From Candidatus Thorarchaeota archaeon (GTDB lineage Archaea > Asgardarchaeota > Thorarchaeia > Thorarchaeales > Thorarchaeaceae): DNA of 53,333 nucleotides. The stretch is from the NCBI GenBank assembly GCA_021498125.1, contig JAIZWL010000011.1, positions 1 to 53,333 on the forward strand, given 5' to 3'. The notes beneath the pieces are model-generated. The model was given only the letters and a program-made list of their open reading frames with translations, ran no database searches and was not told where the DNA came from. Below are positions 8,781-18,700 of the stretch, piece by piece; the first letter of the stretch is position 1; every line of letters starts with the position of its first letter. Made by a program: the position numbers and the translations under genes.

Positions 8781-10139
8781 TCACCTATTGGAAACTATTT
8801 CTTTTGTCATTACATGCCGAACGAGTATATATGTTATGATAATATCTATAATATCCACCAGTACAAACATCATCATCACAGACTCAAAAGCCCGTGGAAG
8901 TATCAATGCGTTCATCATATAGAAAAATGGGACAATTATGCATAGATTCAGGATGATGCTAATTATTAGAATATTATATGTTTTACCTGTGCCATAGAAG
9001 ACACTTTTGAGATTCATAGATACTGCAAAGAGAATGTAGGGAATTATCTGCCACCAAAACATTACTGTGGAATAGTGTACAATCTCCGCATTCGATGTGA
9101 AGAAATATCCCATTGCATCTATAGCAAAGATACCTATGATTCCAAATCCTCCGATTATCAATAATGCAAGAATCACAGATACAGTGATGAGACTATGGAT
9201 TTTCGATTCTCGATTTTTCTCATTAAGGTAGTTTCCAACACGAATGCTAGTTCCTTGTGAGATTGCAATCACCGGAATTAATGCAGTCCACATAATTCGT
9301 TGAAATAGTTGAAACCCTGCATATTGATTTGGTCCCATGAAATTAAGAACTTGCAGTACAAAGAAATAGAAAAAGTTCCGTACAAACGAATCGATTCCAG
9401 TCCATCCTCCTACTCCAAAGAGGGGTCGCGATTCGTGTAAAATCGATTGCAATCCCCATTCAGACAGTCGCATTTTTAGAGTCACTACTGATGCGATCAA
9501 CGCCAATCCACAATATAGAACATTGGAGATTAGATATCCTATAGCGACTCCTTCGAGACCTAAATGAAGGGAAAATGGATACGGTGATACAAGGAAAATG
9601 TCAAGTACCATATTCACGGCAACATTAACAACAACTATTCCAAGAGCTAATTTTGCCCTATCCATTGATTTGAGCCCAACGACCAATAGTAGCGACAAAG
9701 AGGCAAAAGGTAATGCTATTGCGCGTAGAGATAGGTATGATACTGTCTGCGCGGCTAATTCAGGGGAGGTTCCAATAAAGTCTACAAATGATGACATATT
9801 TGCTAATATTATCACGGCAAGAGTTGTGGACAAAATAAGTTGAAGGGTTATTCCTGCAACGAATTGTCGTACCACCGAGTTACGATCTTTGTAGGACTGA
9901 CTCACTAGTGCAAGTATTCCAAAAGGAATCGTTTCATTTACAATTTCAATTAATATTCCCATGAACTCGTACTGTTCAGCAATAGCAAGCGAACTGTAAT
10001 CGATATGACCGATCCAATATGTGTTCATGATACTGTATATTCTTGGAATTAACAATGCAAGAAAAATGAATAGCATAAAGTCCCAAGGATATTTCTTTGA
10101 CTGTTCCTTTATTTCTTTAATTAAAACCCTCAGTTTCAC
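8781..10139 (-). CDS. MATE-family multidrug/polyspecific exporter
   Basis: A 452- to 460-residue membrane protein with about 12 hydrophobic segments in two halves. Early features match MATE: IPRIYSIMNTYWIGHIDYSSLAIAEQYE and PFGILALVSQSY, with YLSLRAIALPFASL and the second-half GWTGIDSFVRNF repeat. MATE proteins export cations or drugs in exchange for Na+ or H+; the substrate cannot be told. GTG at 10163 opens the frame, but GTG at 10139 has GGAG eight bases upstream, so I prefer it. It probably leads an operon with the SIR2 gene 15 bases downstream. That pairing is unusual. Confidence 0.85.
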   Translation of the reverse strand: MKLRVLIKEIKEQSKKYPWDFMLFIFLALLIPRIYSIMNTYWIGHIDYSSLAIAEQYEFMGILIEIVNETIPFGILALVSQSYKDRNSVVRQFVAGITLQLILSTTLAVIILANMSSFVDFIGTSPELAAQTVSYLSLRAIALPFASLSLLLVVGLKSMDRAKLALGIVVVNVAVNMVLDIFLVSPYPFSLHLGLEGVAIGYLISNVLYCGLALIASVVTLKMRLSEWGLQSILHESRPLFGVGGWTGIDSFVRNFFYFFVLQVLNFMGPNQYAGFQLFQRIMWTALIPVIAISQGTSIRVGNYLNEKNRESKIHSLITVSVILALLIIGGFGIIGIFAIDAMGYFFTSNAEIVHYSTVMFWWQIIPYILFAVSMNLKSVFYGTGKTYNILIISIILNLCIIVPFFYMMNALILPRAFESVMMMFVLVDIIDIIITYILVRHVMTKEIVSNR

Positions 10140-10295
10140 ATTGCCCACTCCAATTAGCCTCACGACATTTTGATTGGTTCTACAATCCGGATAATATAGT
10201 TTTCCTGTTGCTTATCTTTATAATTGATATTTTATAAGGTTTCAACAAGATTTTATTGTAATAATGAATTACGTCAGCTGGTTGCGTGGATAGAA

Positions 10296-11531
10296 ATGAA
10301 GGAGCTTCTGGAATTACCAATAGGTCCGGTGCAGCATCTGATCCTTCTCAGACAGTGGTTGGTCCCCACCAGCACTAAAAGCAAGCATCGAACAATGAAT
10401 GATTTGGCCTCGAATTTGGCAAGTGTGCAGTACGATCCCATGCCTGTGATTGCTCAGAATCACTACATGGTATTTTGGAATCGGCTCGCAGTAGGCACTG
10501 ATACCTTTCACTTTGAAGAATTGGACGAGGCGCTTTACAAGACACATAGCCTGCTGGAATTCTTTGGTCTGCGTCGGGTCACTACCATTATCCCCTCAAC
10601 TGAATTTCCTCTGTATCGATCAGCAGCGCAACTTACTCTTGAGTAGGGATGGACCCAGCGGATTCAGAAGAGGACTCATTCGGCGAAAGCACGACAGATA
10701 ATTGATCGGATAAGATGGGATGGCCCGCTGACCAAACGCGACATGACCACGGAAGACGAACGGCGACTTCTCTATACGCTCTTCTGGCTGGTCCCCGAGA
10801 TCGTCATTGTGAATCGTCGCCCGGGGATTTTTCGAGAGGCCGAATATGCATGGGGGCCGGATGCTCTTCCGCATGTGGATTTTGATACACAGATGGACAA
10901 GGAGCAAGGTATCTTACAACTCCTGCACAGAATTGTTGAGGCCTTTGGACTTAGCACAGCCCGTCATGTGGCGTTCTGGTTTGGTTGTCGGGTCCGGGAC
11001 ATAACTCCCTTCATGGAGCAATTGGTTGAACAAGATCGAGTGGTGCCAGTGCGTGTCGCAGAACAGAAACCCATCTTCTATGTGACTCCCGAAGATCTGG
11101 GTCGGATTGAAGATCACGAGACCTTTACAGATGAGGCCGATTCGCCTCCGGTATTTTTTCTGACTCCTCTCGACAATCTCATTCGGGATCGAAAATGGCT
11201 GGAGCGATTCTTCGGTTATTCTTTCAAGACCGAGTACTTTCAAGTGAAGGGGATGAGGTGGCACACATCTATCCTCGTAGGCGACGAGTTGGTCGGGTTT
11301 ATGGATCCGAAGGTCGATAGGTGAGCGCATGAGTTCATTGTCAAAGAGGTGGCCTTGCAAAAAGAGCTTGATCCGGTGGCCGTCAACTTACTCTTGGATC
11401 GGCTCAAACAACTGGCAATTGCTCACCGCTGTACTCGGATTCGTTTTCTGAAACCGCCAGATCTTTGGAAGTCCGTGCTCCAAGACTTGGGTGCTACTAT
11501 CGAGCAATCTTCAACAGTGCTTGAACTCTAA
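10296..11531 (+). pseudogene. AlkZ-like winged-helix DNA glycosylase gene with two in-frame stops
   Basis: One continuous reading frame encodes an AlkZ/YcaQ-like (HTH_42) protein of about 411 residues, interrupted by TAG at 10644-10646 and TGA at 11322-11324 with no frameshift. The N-terminal part contains LASVQYDPMPVIAQNHYMVFWNRL, matching the family's Q-x-D/Q catalytic motif. The middle part (IIDRIRWDGPLTKRDM to FMDPKVDR) contains winged-helix repeats, and the tail (AHEFIVKEVALQKELDP) follows the second stop. Members excise alkylated or crosslinked bases. Translation would give three fragments, so the gene is probably dead. TGA could come from CGA and TAG from CAG by C-to-T change. Confidence 0.75.
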
Positions 11532-11575
11532 ATAGGAGAGTAAGACATCCACGTTTTAGTTTATTTAATTGTAAC

Positions 11576-12826
11576 CTAGAGGAGATTTTGGGCGAAGAGA
11601 TCCTCAATTCCAATACCGTTCTTCAAAAATATTTTAACTTCTTTATTGTCACCCGGTCAAGTTATCGTAGAAACCCCTTTTTTGTCCCGAGTGATGAGAA
11701 ATATATTATCGAGATCCACATGTTTTACTATCTCAGGGTGGTCTGTGATCACGATGATTTGTTTTTGTTCAGATGCATTTCTCATCATGTCTACAATTTT
11801 TGACATGAGGTGTGGGTGAATATTCCGTTCGGGTTTTTCAATAATGATTAACGGTCTCTCTTCAAAGTATAATGCGACTGTTAGTGCCGTTATCTTAATT
11901 GTCCCATCAGAGATCAAGAATGAAGGCAAATATTGTTTCTCAAGGTATGTCTCCTTTACTTTGATCAGCGTCTTGCCAGAAGACTTCTCGATATCAAGTC
12001 TGTTAATAAAAGGTAGTATATCCTTTACCAAATCAAGCAATTTTCTTCTTTGATCTTTGTCTGCAATTATTTTAGTAATAATAATCGGGAGATTACTGCC
12101 ATCTTCTTCTAGATTCGCTTTTCCGGTTATTGGAACGGCTCTTTTGGACAGTTCCGGATCAAAATTATATCGTGTAATGACCTCTAAGTTTTTTCTTAGT
12201 GGGCGAATGAACAAGAGTGGTAGATGTAGTAGCAACTCTTTTTCTGAGATCAGTGTATCTGATCTATAAATCGGTGGAAAAAACTCCTCTTTTGTTATTT
12301 CTAATCCCTTGGGACTGATTACTTCGATCTCTACTTTTCCTTTTACGCGAGAAAAGACGATTGTCCCTCGTCCAATATTTTCTTCTTTAAGTTTTTTATT
12401 TTCTCTTCTCACTCTAATGAATCTACACTCAAGTGTCAGTATATCTCGTACAATTTGATAACCCCGATTGTTTTCATTGAATTTTAATGCGAACTCGTAT
12501 GACACCTCTATTGTCCGGATTTCGATTTTTGCGTCCTCCGGTTTTTTCATAAAATGACCGAATCTATCCTGTTCGTCGGCGACTATTTTCAAAGAGAATT
12601 CTTCAGACGATCCTATACTCATATTGCATAGGTACTCGATACCACCCTGCAAAGATATTGCGTTTTCCAATCCCGAACTAATTATGTCCTTCAAAAATTG
12701 GAAAATCTGTACAAAGTTAGATTTGCCCGAAGCATTGGCCCCAATAAATACATTAAATTTCTTGAAATCGATCTCCACATATTTTAAACTTCTAAAATTC
12801 GTTACCTGTATTCTCTTTAGCACCAT
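11576..12826 (-). CDS. OLD/RecF-like AAA ATPase, late in-frame stop
   Basis: A 389-residue SMC-type ATPase: Walker A GANASGKS at residues 29-36, a signature-like FLISDGT, Walker B LIIIEKPERNIHP near 322 (E-K-P rather than D-E-P) and a H-loop-like TDHPEIV. This layout is common in phage-defence ATPases, usually with a partner nuclease; no TOPRIM domain is present. The frame meets TGA at 11657-11659 after VSTIT. The same frame continues with 26 coding-like residues (PGDNKEVKIFLKNGIGIEDL...) to TAG at 11576. Restoring CGA would give the normal family C-terminus (ITRPGDNKE). The truncated protein may still work. Confidence 0.78.
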
Positions 12827-12852
12827 ATTTTATCACATCTGGAGCCTTAGAC

Positions 12853-12983
12853 GGTGGTGTGTGAAAAGTCCCCACTGATGGAACCATCCATATAAAATAG
12901 ATTTTGCGGGGCCTCGTATATGATAACATTGTAGTATAGGTCGTCCCACTACTTACATAATCATCGATTCTTCACACTGCTCC
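12853..12983. mobile_element. 131-bp TIR-bounded element (copy 2)
   Basis: The left end is GGTGGTGTGTGAAAAGTC (12853-12870). The right end, GATTCTTCACACTGCTCC (12966-12983), reads GGAGCAGTGTGAAGAATC on the other strand, and both match the TIR of the 33087-33218 element with about three changes. It lies in the gap upstream of the ATPase gene and may carry that gene's promoter. The interior shows no frame and no clear similarity to the other copies. The flanks share only CTTA, so a target duplication, if any, is eroded. Confidence 0.5.
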
Positions 12984-13065
12984 ACTTAATTGGAACAAGA
13001 TTTGTATTCAAGTTTACTTGCCATAACTAAATTATTAGAAAAACCACTCAGATTCATCTGAAAAA

Positions 13066-13869
13066 TCAATTTTCATTTATATTGCGTTCCAGATCATAAG
13101 TAAAGGATCCCCGTTTTAGAGCCTCATTTGGGTCATACCACCTTGACTCAAAGAAGGTTGCGATCTCTTGTGTATAATTCCAAAGAACTTTCCAATCGAT
13201 AGGATGTTTCTCTCTCAGTTCGCGGATAGATTCTTTATCTCTTCTCTTGTCTTGTGGTAATCTTTTTGCATGTCGTATTGCAAACACATTATCAATATCT
13301 GTTAGACGACAATCTTCTGGGGTCATATCTACATATTCAACAAGAACATAGTATTTTGCAACAGGTACTCCCATTTTTAGTCGAGAAGCAGTCCCACACG
13401 CTTCTTGAAACATTGTCTTATCGAGATTTGTTTTACATTCAGTCGCTATAACTGCTATGACTGTATTTCCTGTTTTGGTGAATTCGTGTTCGAACTTTGG
13501 ATTCGTCGAAAGTTTATAATATATTTGTTTACCTACCACAAAATCCTGATCCTTCTCTTTGAGAATGACTTCGGGTATCGAATCAAACTTTTTAATACCT
13601 GTTGGATAAAATGCCAATGACATAAATGCAGTCTGTGGACCATAGGAGAGAGATGTGCCTGACAATGAAGAAATGGTCTTCGGGGAGATTAGATGTATTA
13701 GAAACTCTTCAAGAATTGTATTTTCAATTTTAAGCTGCCCTTTCTGACGCCACAATAACTCAGAACCTTTTTCAAATATAATATCGAGTTCGACTCTGTC
13801 TTTATACTTGTTTAAAGTTGAAACAAGAGCCTTGACTCTTTTCTTTCCAGTAGATTTTATTTTTACCAT
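13066..13869 (-). CDS. Type II restriction endonuclease, Bpu10I-like
   Basis: A 267-residue protein resembling the RE_Bpu10I family. The central block VIAVIATECKTNLDKTMFQE near residue 140 supplies the PD-(D/E)XK-type E-x-K and continues to GVPVAKYYVLVEYVDMTPED. It would cut DNA at a site protected by the adjacent methyltransferase. The ATG at 13869 is the only standard start, yet the same frame runs upstream with coding-like sequence (KEDWELFRLIKTEYDDWIES) to a TGA at 13936-13938. An ATG in another frame lies just before, so a small indel may have cost the original N-terminus. Same strand and 85 bases after the methylase gene. Confidence 0.65.
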   Translation of the reverse strand: MVKIKSTGKKRVKALVSTLNKYKDRVELDIIFEKGSELLWRQKGQLKIENTILEEFLIHLISPKTISSLSGTSLSYGPQTAFMSLAFYPTGIKKFDSIPEVILKEKDQDFVVGKQIYYKLSTNPKFEHEFTKTGNTVIAVIATECKTNLDKTMFQEACGTASRLKMGVPVAKYYVLVEYVDMTPEDCRLTDIDNVFAIRHAKRLPQDKRRDKESIRELREKHPIDWKVLWNYTQEIATFFESRWYDPNEALKRGSFTYDLERNINEN

Positions 13870-13954
13870 TGACTCGATCCAATCATCATATTCCGTTTTG
13901 ATTAATCGGAATAACTCCCAGTCTTCTTTTATTTTTCATTTTCGAGTGCTTTTT

Positions 13955-15352
13955 CTATCGCGTTACCATTGAGGGGTTTGATTCAATAATCACAACCTCA
14001 CCAAGATTATCTAACAGAGGCGACGGTTCCACAGATTCTATTGAGGAAATGGCAATTTCCAAGTCATCTAACGATCCGGCTTCTCGAGCCTGATCTCTAA
14101 GTTGTTTGAGTATAAACTTAGCAAGCTCACGACAGGCCTGATAAACATCCGGTAATATTTCTTTTCGTGGCGTTAGATGGATAATATCCTCGAATATTTC
14201 GACACCATAATTATTCTTGAAGTGTCTCTCTTGATGAAGCGCCAAGCTAAGGCCTACACAATGAGCAATCCCAATGATTATGTGATCGTTTCTGAGGTTA
14301 ACCCCTCTCACTCTTGATTCTCTTCCGATAACAATGATAATTCGTCCCTCATCTGATACAACACGTTTCATTTCAAGCATGGCCTGTCCCATATCCAATA
14401 TGTATTGGACTATAGTGCGAAAGCGATTGCCGCGATTCTTCCGATTTGCTCCAAATTCTGATCTTGCCAAGTCTAGTACATTCCACCCTATTAATTCAAT
14501 AGCATTCCGGTTCTGTTGATGGTAATTGAATACATTGACATATGGGGGGGAAGTGAATATTAGATCAACAGTATTATCACGTACAGGTAGACAGCGGGCG
14601 TCTTGAAGATAAGCTGCAAAGTAACCCTGAGTGACGGGCAGATTACGAATTATCGTGCAATGTCTCTCAAAAGCAGACCAGAAATCGACTGCCCCCCACG
14701 AATCTCCTTTTCGCATCATGAGCATGAGTGAATTCATTAATATATTACGAATAGGTGGATTATCTTTATGTTTTAAAATAAGATCGGCCAATATTCTTTC
14801 AATGGACTTGTCCATTTGTGTGGTGTGTGCGTGTGATAGTAATGTTCCGGTGGATGATATAGCCTCATTCAAGATGTTTCTGCAACGCCGAATCTCATTA
14901 ATCCTCTCAGTTCGTGACATCGAGATGAACTGGCAGGTCTGCGCCATCTCAATGGCTCCCACGTTAATGTCAGTACCCACTGCATTTAGACCTAGCCGCG
15001 CCGCTTCGAAGATTGTGGTTCCGCAGCCCACAAACGGATCAACAATGAACTGACCCGGTTTGGCGAAATGGCTCAATATTGTTCTTACAAAATCAGGCGA
15101 GAATTGCCCCTTGAATGAGAAGATATTGTGATTTCTTCCATTTTGGAGGTCTAAATCTTCTTGGTTGATTTTATCTTTATCTATCCCTTTTAGTATGTAC
15201 TCGTTTATGGCCTTACCAAAATCAGGTTTCAAGGTCTTCTCGACTCTTCTGTATAAATAGGACTTTTTACTTTTTCGTCTTCTCGACTTCGTAGAATGAA
15301 CGTTGTATACATCCAATGCTATTTGTTTATATTTTCTGTCCACAAAGAACAT
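13955..15352 (-). CDS. DNA methyltransferase (probably N4-cytosine) of a type II R-M system
   Basis: A 465-residue methyltransferase. The S-adenosylmethionine motif I is VDPFVGCGTT near residue 105, followed by GLNAVGTDIN. The catalytic motif IV is FTSPPYVNV near residue 270; SPPY is characteristic of N4-cytosine or N6-adenine amino-methylases, most often N4-cytosine. FSFKGQFSPDFVRTIL precedes motif I as motif X does in beta-class enzymes. It is followed by the Bpu10I-like endonuclease gene, so it should protect the host site. An AT-rich TATA-like stretch lies 10-40 bases upstream of the ATG, implying a short leader. Confidence 0.85.
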   Translation of the reverse strand: MFFVDRKYKQIALDVYNVHSTKSRRRKSKKSYLYRRVEKTLKPDFGKAINEYILKGIDKDKINQEDLDLQNGRNHNIFSFKGQFSPDFVRTILSHFAKPGQFIVDPFVGCGTTIFEAARLGLNAVGTDINVGAIEMAQTCQFISMSRTERINEIRRCRNILNEAISSTGTLLSHAHTTQMDKSIERILADLILKHKDNPPIRNILMNSLMLMMRKGDSWGAVDFWSAFERHCTIIRNLPVTQGYFAAYLQDARCLPVRDNTVDLIFTSPPYVNVFNYHQQNRNAIELIGWNVLDLARSEFGANRKNRGNRFRTIVQYILDMGQAMLEMKRVVSDEGRIIIVIGRESRVRGVNLRNDHIIIGIAHCVGLSLALHQERHFKNNYGVEIFEDIIHLTPRKEILPDVYQACRELAKFILKQLRDQAREAGSLDDLEIAISSIESVEPSPLLDNLGEVVIIESNPSMVTR

Positions 15353-15739
15353 TTCCCAATTCGTATTTATATCTGTAAAGGCGATTATACTATTTATTCA
15401 CAACCTAATCGTGGATTATTCGATCAAAGTGTTTACCATCTAGTGATACAAGTATATCGTTAATTGTAAGTTGGACTTTCTTGGACAGTAGGTCCATAGT
15501 CCGCCCACCAACGGCAGTGGGCAATAGCAAACTTACCATCAAAGTGAAGGTCATACGTGAGCTGTGGTCGGAGGTATTTAAACGCCTATCAACAATGTCC
15601 CGATATGTCCAAGTTTTACGTAGCTGTTTGTTACCCTTCTCCTTCTACTATGATGCACTACCACAATAGTTCGTGCACAATGAAGGAGACCTTTACTCAA
15701 CATAGACGCATTCACATTGTATTCAATTATCTCGCCCGG
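15353..15739. other. Gap with hairpin repeat, no gene supported
   Basis: Frames of 62-73 codons run through this stretch but show no family, signal peptide or ribosome-binding site. The distinctive features are the hairpin repeat near 15500 and the terminator just to the right. Confidence 0.4.
15500..15521. repeat. Hairpin repeat, copy B
   Basis: GCCCACCAACGGCAGTGGGC forms a perfect six-base-pair stem (GCCCAC/GTGGGC) around CAACGGCA. Nineteen bases are identical to the copy near 4986, some 10.5 kb away. See copy A for interpretation. Confidence 0.55.
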
Positions 15740-15775
15740 AAAAAAGTCTGGGGAACTGCACTCCTACAGTCCCCC
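15740..15775 (-). terminator. Hairpin plus T-run after the SBBP gene
   Basis: Reading the minus strand just past the SBBP stop codon: GGGGACTG, loop TAGGAGTG, CAGTTCCCC (stem with one bulged T), then AGAC and six T. This is the form of an intrinsic terminator. Archaeal termination depends mainly on the T-run, so the hairpin may be an extra or an RNA-stabilising element. Confidence 0.55.
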
Positions 15776-15785
15776 TAAGTTCCTA

Positions 15786-18700
15786 CTACGAGCTTGCCTT
15801 TTTCATCTGAAGTACGACGATCACTACAATTACTACTCCCAAGATTCCGGCTATTCCTACTACGATCAGTGGGGATAGTCCCTCGCTAGTAGTACCTGTG
15901 GGTGACGTGGTACCCGAAGTTCCAGTTGTCGTTGTTCCTGTGCCAGTCGTAGTCGTTGTAGTTGTCGTAGTCGTTGTAGTTGTCGTAGTCGTTGTCGATG
16001 TGTGTTCTACAACGTGGACCATGGTCGTGTAGGCTGTTGAGTGCCCCGGTTGATCATAGACCACGATTGTAAAGTTGTACGTACCGAGGCTGAGGCTCGA
16101 CAATGAAATCTCGACCGTATCCGTTGCATCGTACGAATCTGATGTGTACACTGTTCCATTCTGGTACACGACGTAGGTGTTCGGGAACACATCCGCGAGC
16201 TGCCACGAGAGGGTCTCCGACTGCCCGACCTCGATCGTCATCTCCGATACTCCTGTGACGGTGGGCGCATTGTCATCGACTTTGAAGACATACGTCTGAG
16301 ATGCTTCATTTCCTACAACGTCTACAGCATAGACGTAGAGTGTCTGCTCGCCATCGCCCGCCGGAACGGGTATGTTGTACGGACTGCTGATCGTCGTGTT
16401 TGAAGTCTGAGAACTCCAGCGATAGCTGACAGTATCAAGGTGGTCATCCGTGACGGTGACTGAGATACTTTCCGAACTTGTGATGAACGAGTGGTCTGGT
16501 GGGGTGACGAGGTTGATCACGGGAGCATCGGTGTCAATGTAGAAGACAAAGGTCTTCTCGGCCAAGTTCCCAGCAGTGTCGTTTGCTCTCACGACGAGAG
16601 TGTGTTCGCCACCAGCAGAGGGGACCGTTGTCGTGTATGGATCGGCCCAAGTCCTGAAGGCTGCACCGTCCCACGAGTACAGCACCGTATCGACATCGGA
16701 GCCGCCTATGGCCACATCAACAGTGACTGACTGAGTCGACACAGAGTTGTTCGTCGGGCTCTCCAATGTGATCGTTGGGGGAGTTGAATCTGTGTTGAAT
16801 CTGTACAATGCAGAGGCCCAGTTGTCCGCAGAATCGCGAGCATACACATTCAGCGAGTGCCAACCGTCACCAGTTATCAGTGTAAGGTCGTACGGGCTGC
16901 TAAGTGTTGAGTTGGCCCCGCCGTCCCACGAATAGAGTACTTCGTTGACACCTGTTTCTCCATCCGAGACCGATAGATCAATTGTGGTGCCGGGCTGGTT
17001 GGTTGTTTCGTTCGCCGGTGATCTTAGTGTGATTGTGGGTGCTACCGTGTCCATACCGATCTCGGACACAAAGGCATCAACACTGCCTCCAAGGGTGCTG
17101 TCATAGGGCTTCTGTGTCTGGAAGTCGGAAGACTTAGTTTCACCTGTGATGAAGAGCGTACCGTTATTCATTACAGCGATTCCACGACCCTTCTCATCAC
17201 CCGTTCCACCAAGATATGTGGACATCTTCAGGCCACCTGTACTATTGAATCTCAAGATACACGCTTCATTGTTGACAGCCGTTGTGTCAAGAGCATTATA
17301 GAACGGCCAGTCGTCATCACCCGCTGAACCGGACACGAATATATCATCAGCAGCACTAAATGCCGCATCACCACCGTATACGCCATATGCTCCACCAAAG
17401 TAGGTACTCCAGCTGAATGATGAACCGTCTGACGCAAACCGCGTGATGAAGAGATCATAGTTACCGCCATTTGAGCTCTGGTATGCATTCTTAACTGGAA
17501 AGTCGGTTGACATTGTGCTTCCAGTGACCACAATACTTCCTGCGGAATTAATACCAATACCAGTACCATACTCTACGTTGGCACCACCGAGATATGTGCA
17601 GAATCTAATGGTACCGCCACTTGTAAAGCTGGCCAGAAAGGCATCGCTTGTTCCTCCAAGGGTTGTGTCGTTGGCATTATTGACTGGAAAATTTGAGGAC
17701 CACGTTGTACCGACAACGCCGATATTTCCATTTCCATCAATCTCGACATCGTTTGCTTCATCAGAGTGAAAATAATCCGATGATAGACCATCGCCTCCAA
17801 GATAGGTTGAGAAGATAAGACCAGTTCCCGTGGAGTTGAACTTGGTGACAAAGGCGTCCAAATATGACGCCTTAGTGCCCTGATAGGCATTGACTGTTGT
17901 AATACCATTTGTAACGCCTGTAATCACGGGTTCGCCTGAATTAGTGATGGCAATACTCTTTGCACTTGTGTCATCAGTGCCAAAGTAGGTAGAGTAGACG
18001 AGTCCAGTGCCTGTGCTGTTCAACTTCACGAGGAATGCGTTGTATCCACCTGTCAGACTTGAGTCATATGAATTGGCGCACGGGAAGTTACTGGAATAGG
18101 TGACCCCGGTCACGTAGACATTACCATTGGTGTCAACGGTTATTCCGTATCCCATGTCATCACTGCTGCCGCCAATATAGGTACTCCAGATCAGTGTACC
18201 CGTACGCGGATCCATCTTTGTCACGAAGACATCATGGTTGCTGTTCCAAGATGTATCGTACGCATCGGCTGGGAAACCGTTTCCGTCGGTGTAGCCTGTG
18301 ACATAGATATATCCTGAAGAGTCTACTTCAACGTCATACCCCGAGTCCGCACTGCCTCCACCAAGATAGGAGCTAAATAGAAGCCCATAGTCCAGTTTCA
18401 CGTTAAATCTGAACGTTGCCATTGAAGAGTGGCCGAGTGTGTCATATGCGTAGACGTATAGCTCAGCCCAACCAGCAGCGAATGGAATGTGCGTCAGATA
18501 TGGTGAGAAGAATGTCTTGTTTGAAGACCACGTGGACCAGCGATAGAGTACGTAGTTCAGATGTGGCTCTGTGACATTAACATGGACTTTCACGCCCGAA
18601 TATTGAAGCGTATTATTTTCTGGAGTGATCAGACTGAGCAGAGGTGCTGTGTCATCGCACACAAAGGTGTAGACGGTGGACGCCCAATTTCCTGCTGTGT

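Noticed and set aside
10644-11324. TAG and TGA as pyrrolysine/selenocysteine codons in the AlkZ-like gene
   Set aside because: No recoding structure or machinery is visible, and the positions are not catalytic. Nonsense mutation is simpler.
15481-15778. Plus-strand frames of 62 and 73 codons before the SBBP gene
   Set aside because: No family or start signal, and one runs through the terminator hairpin of the opposite gene.
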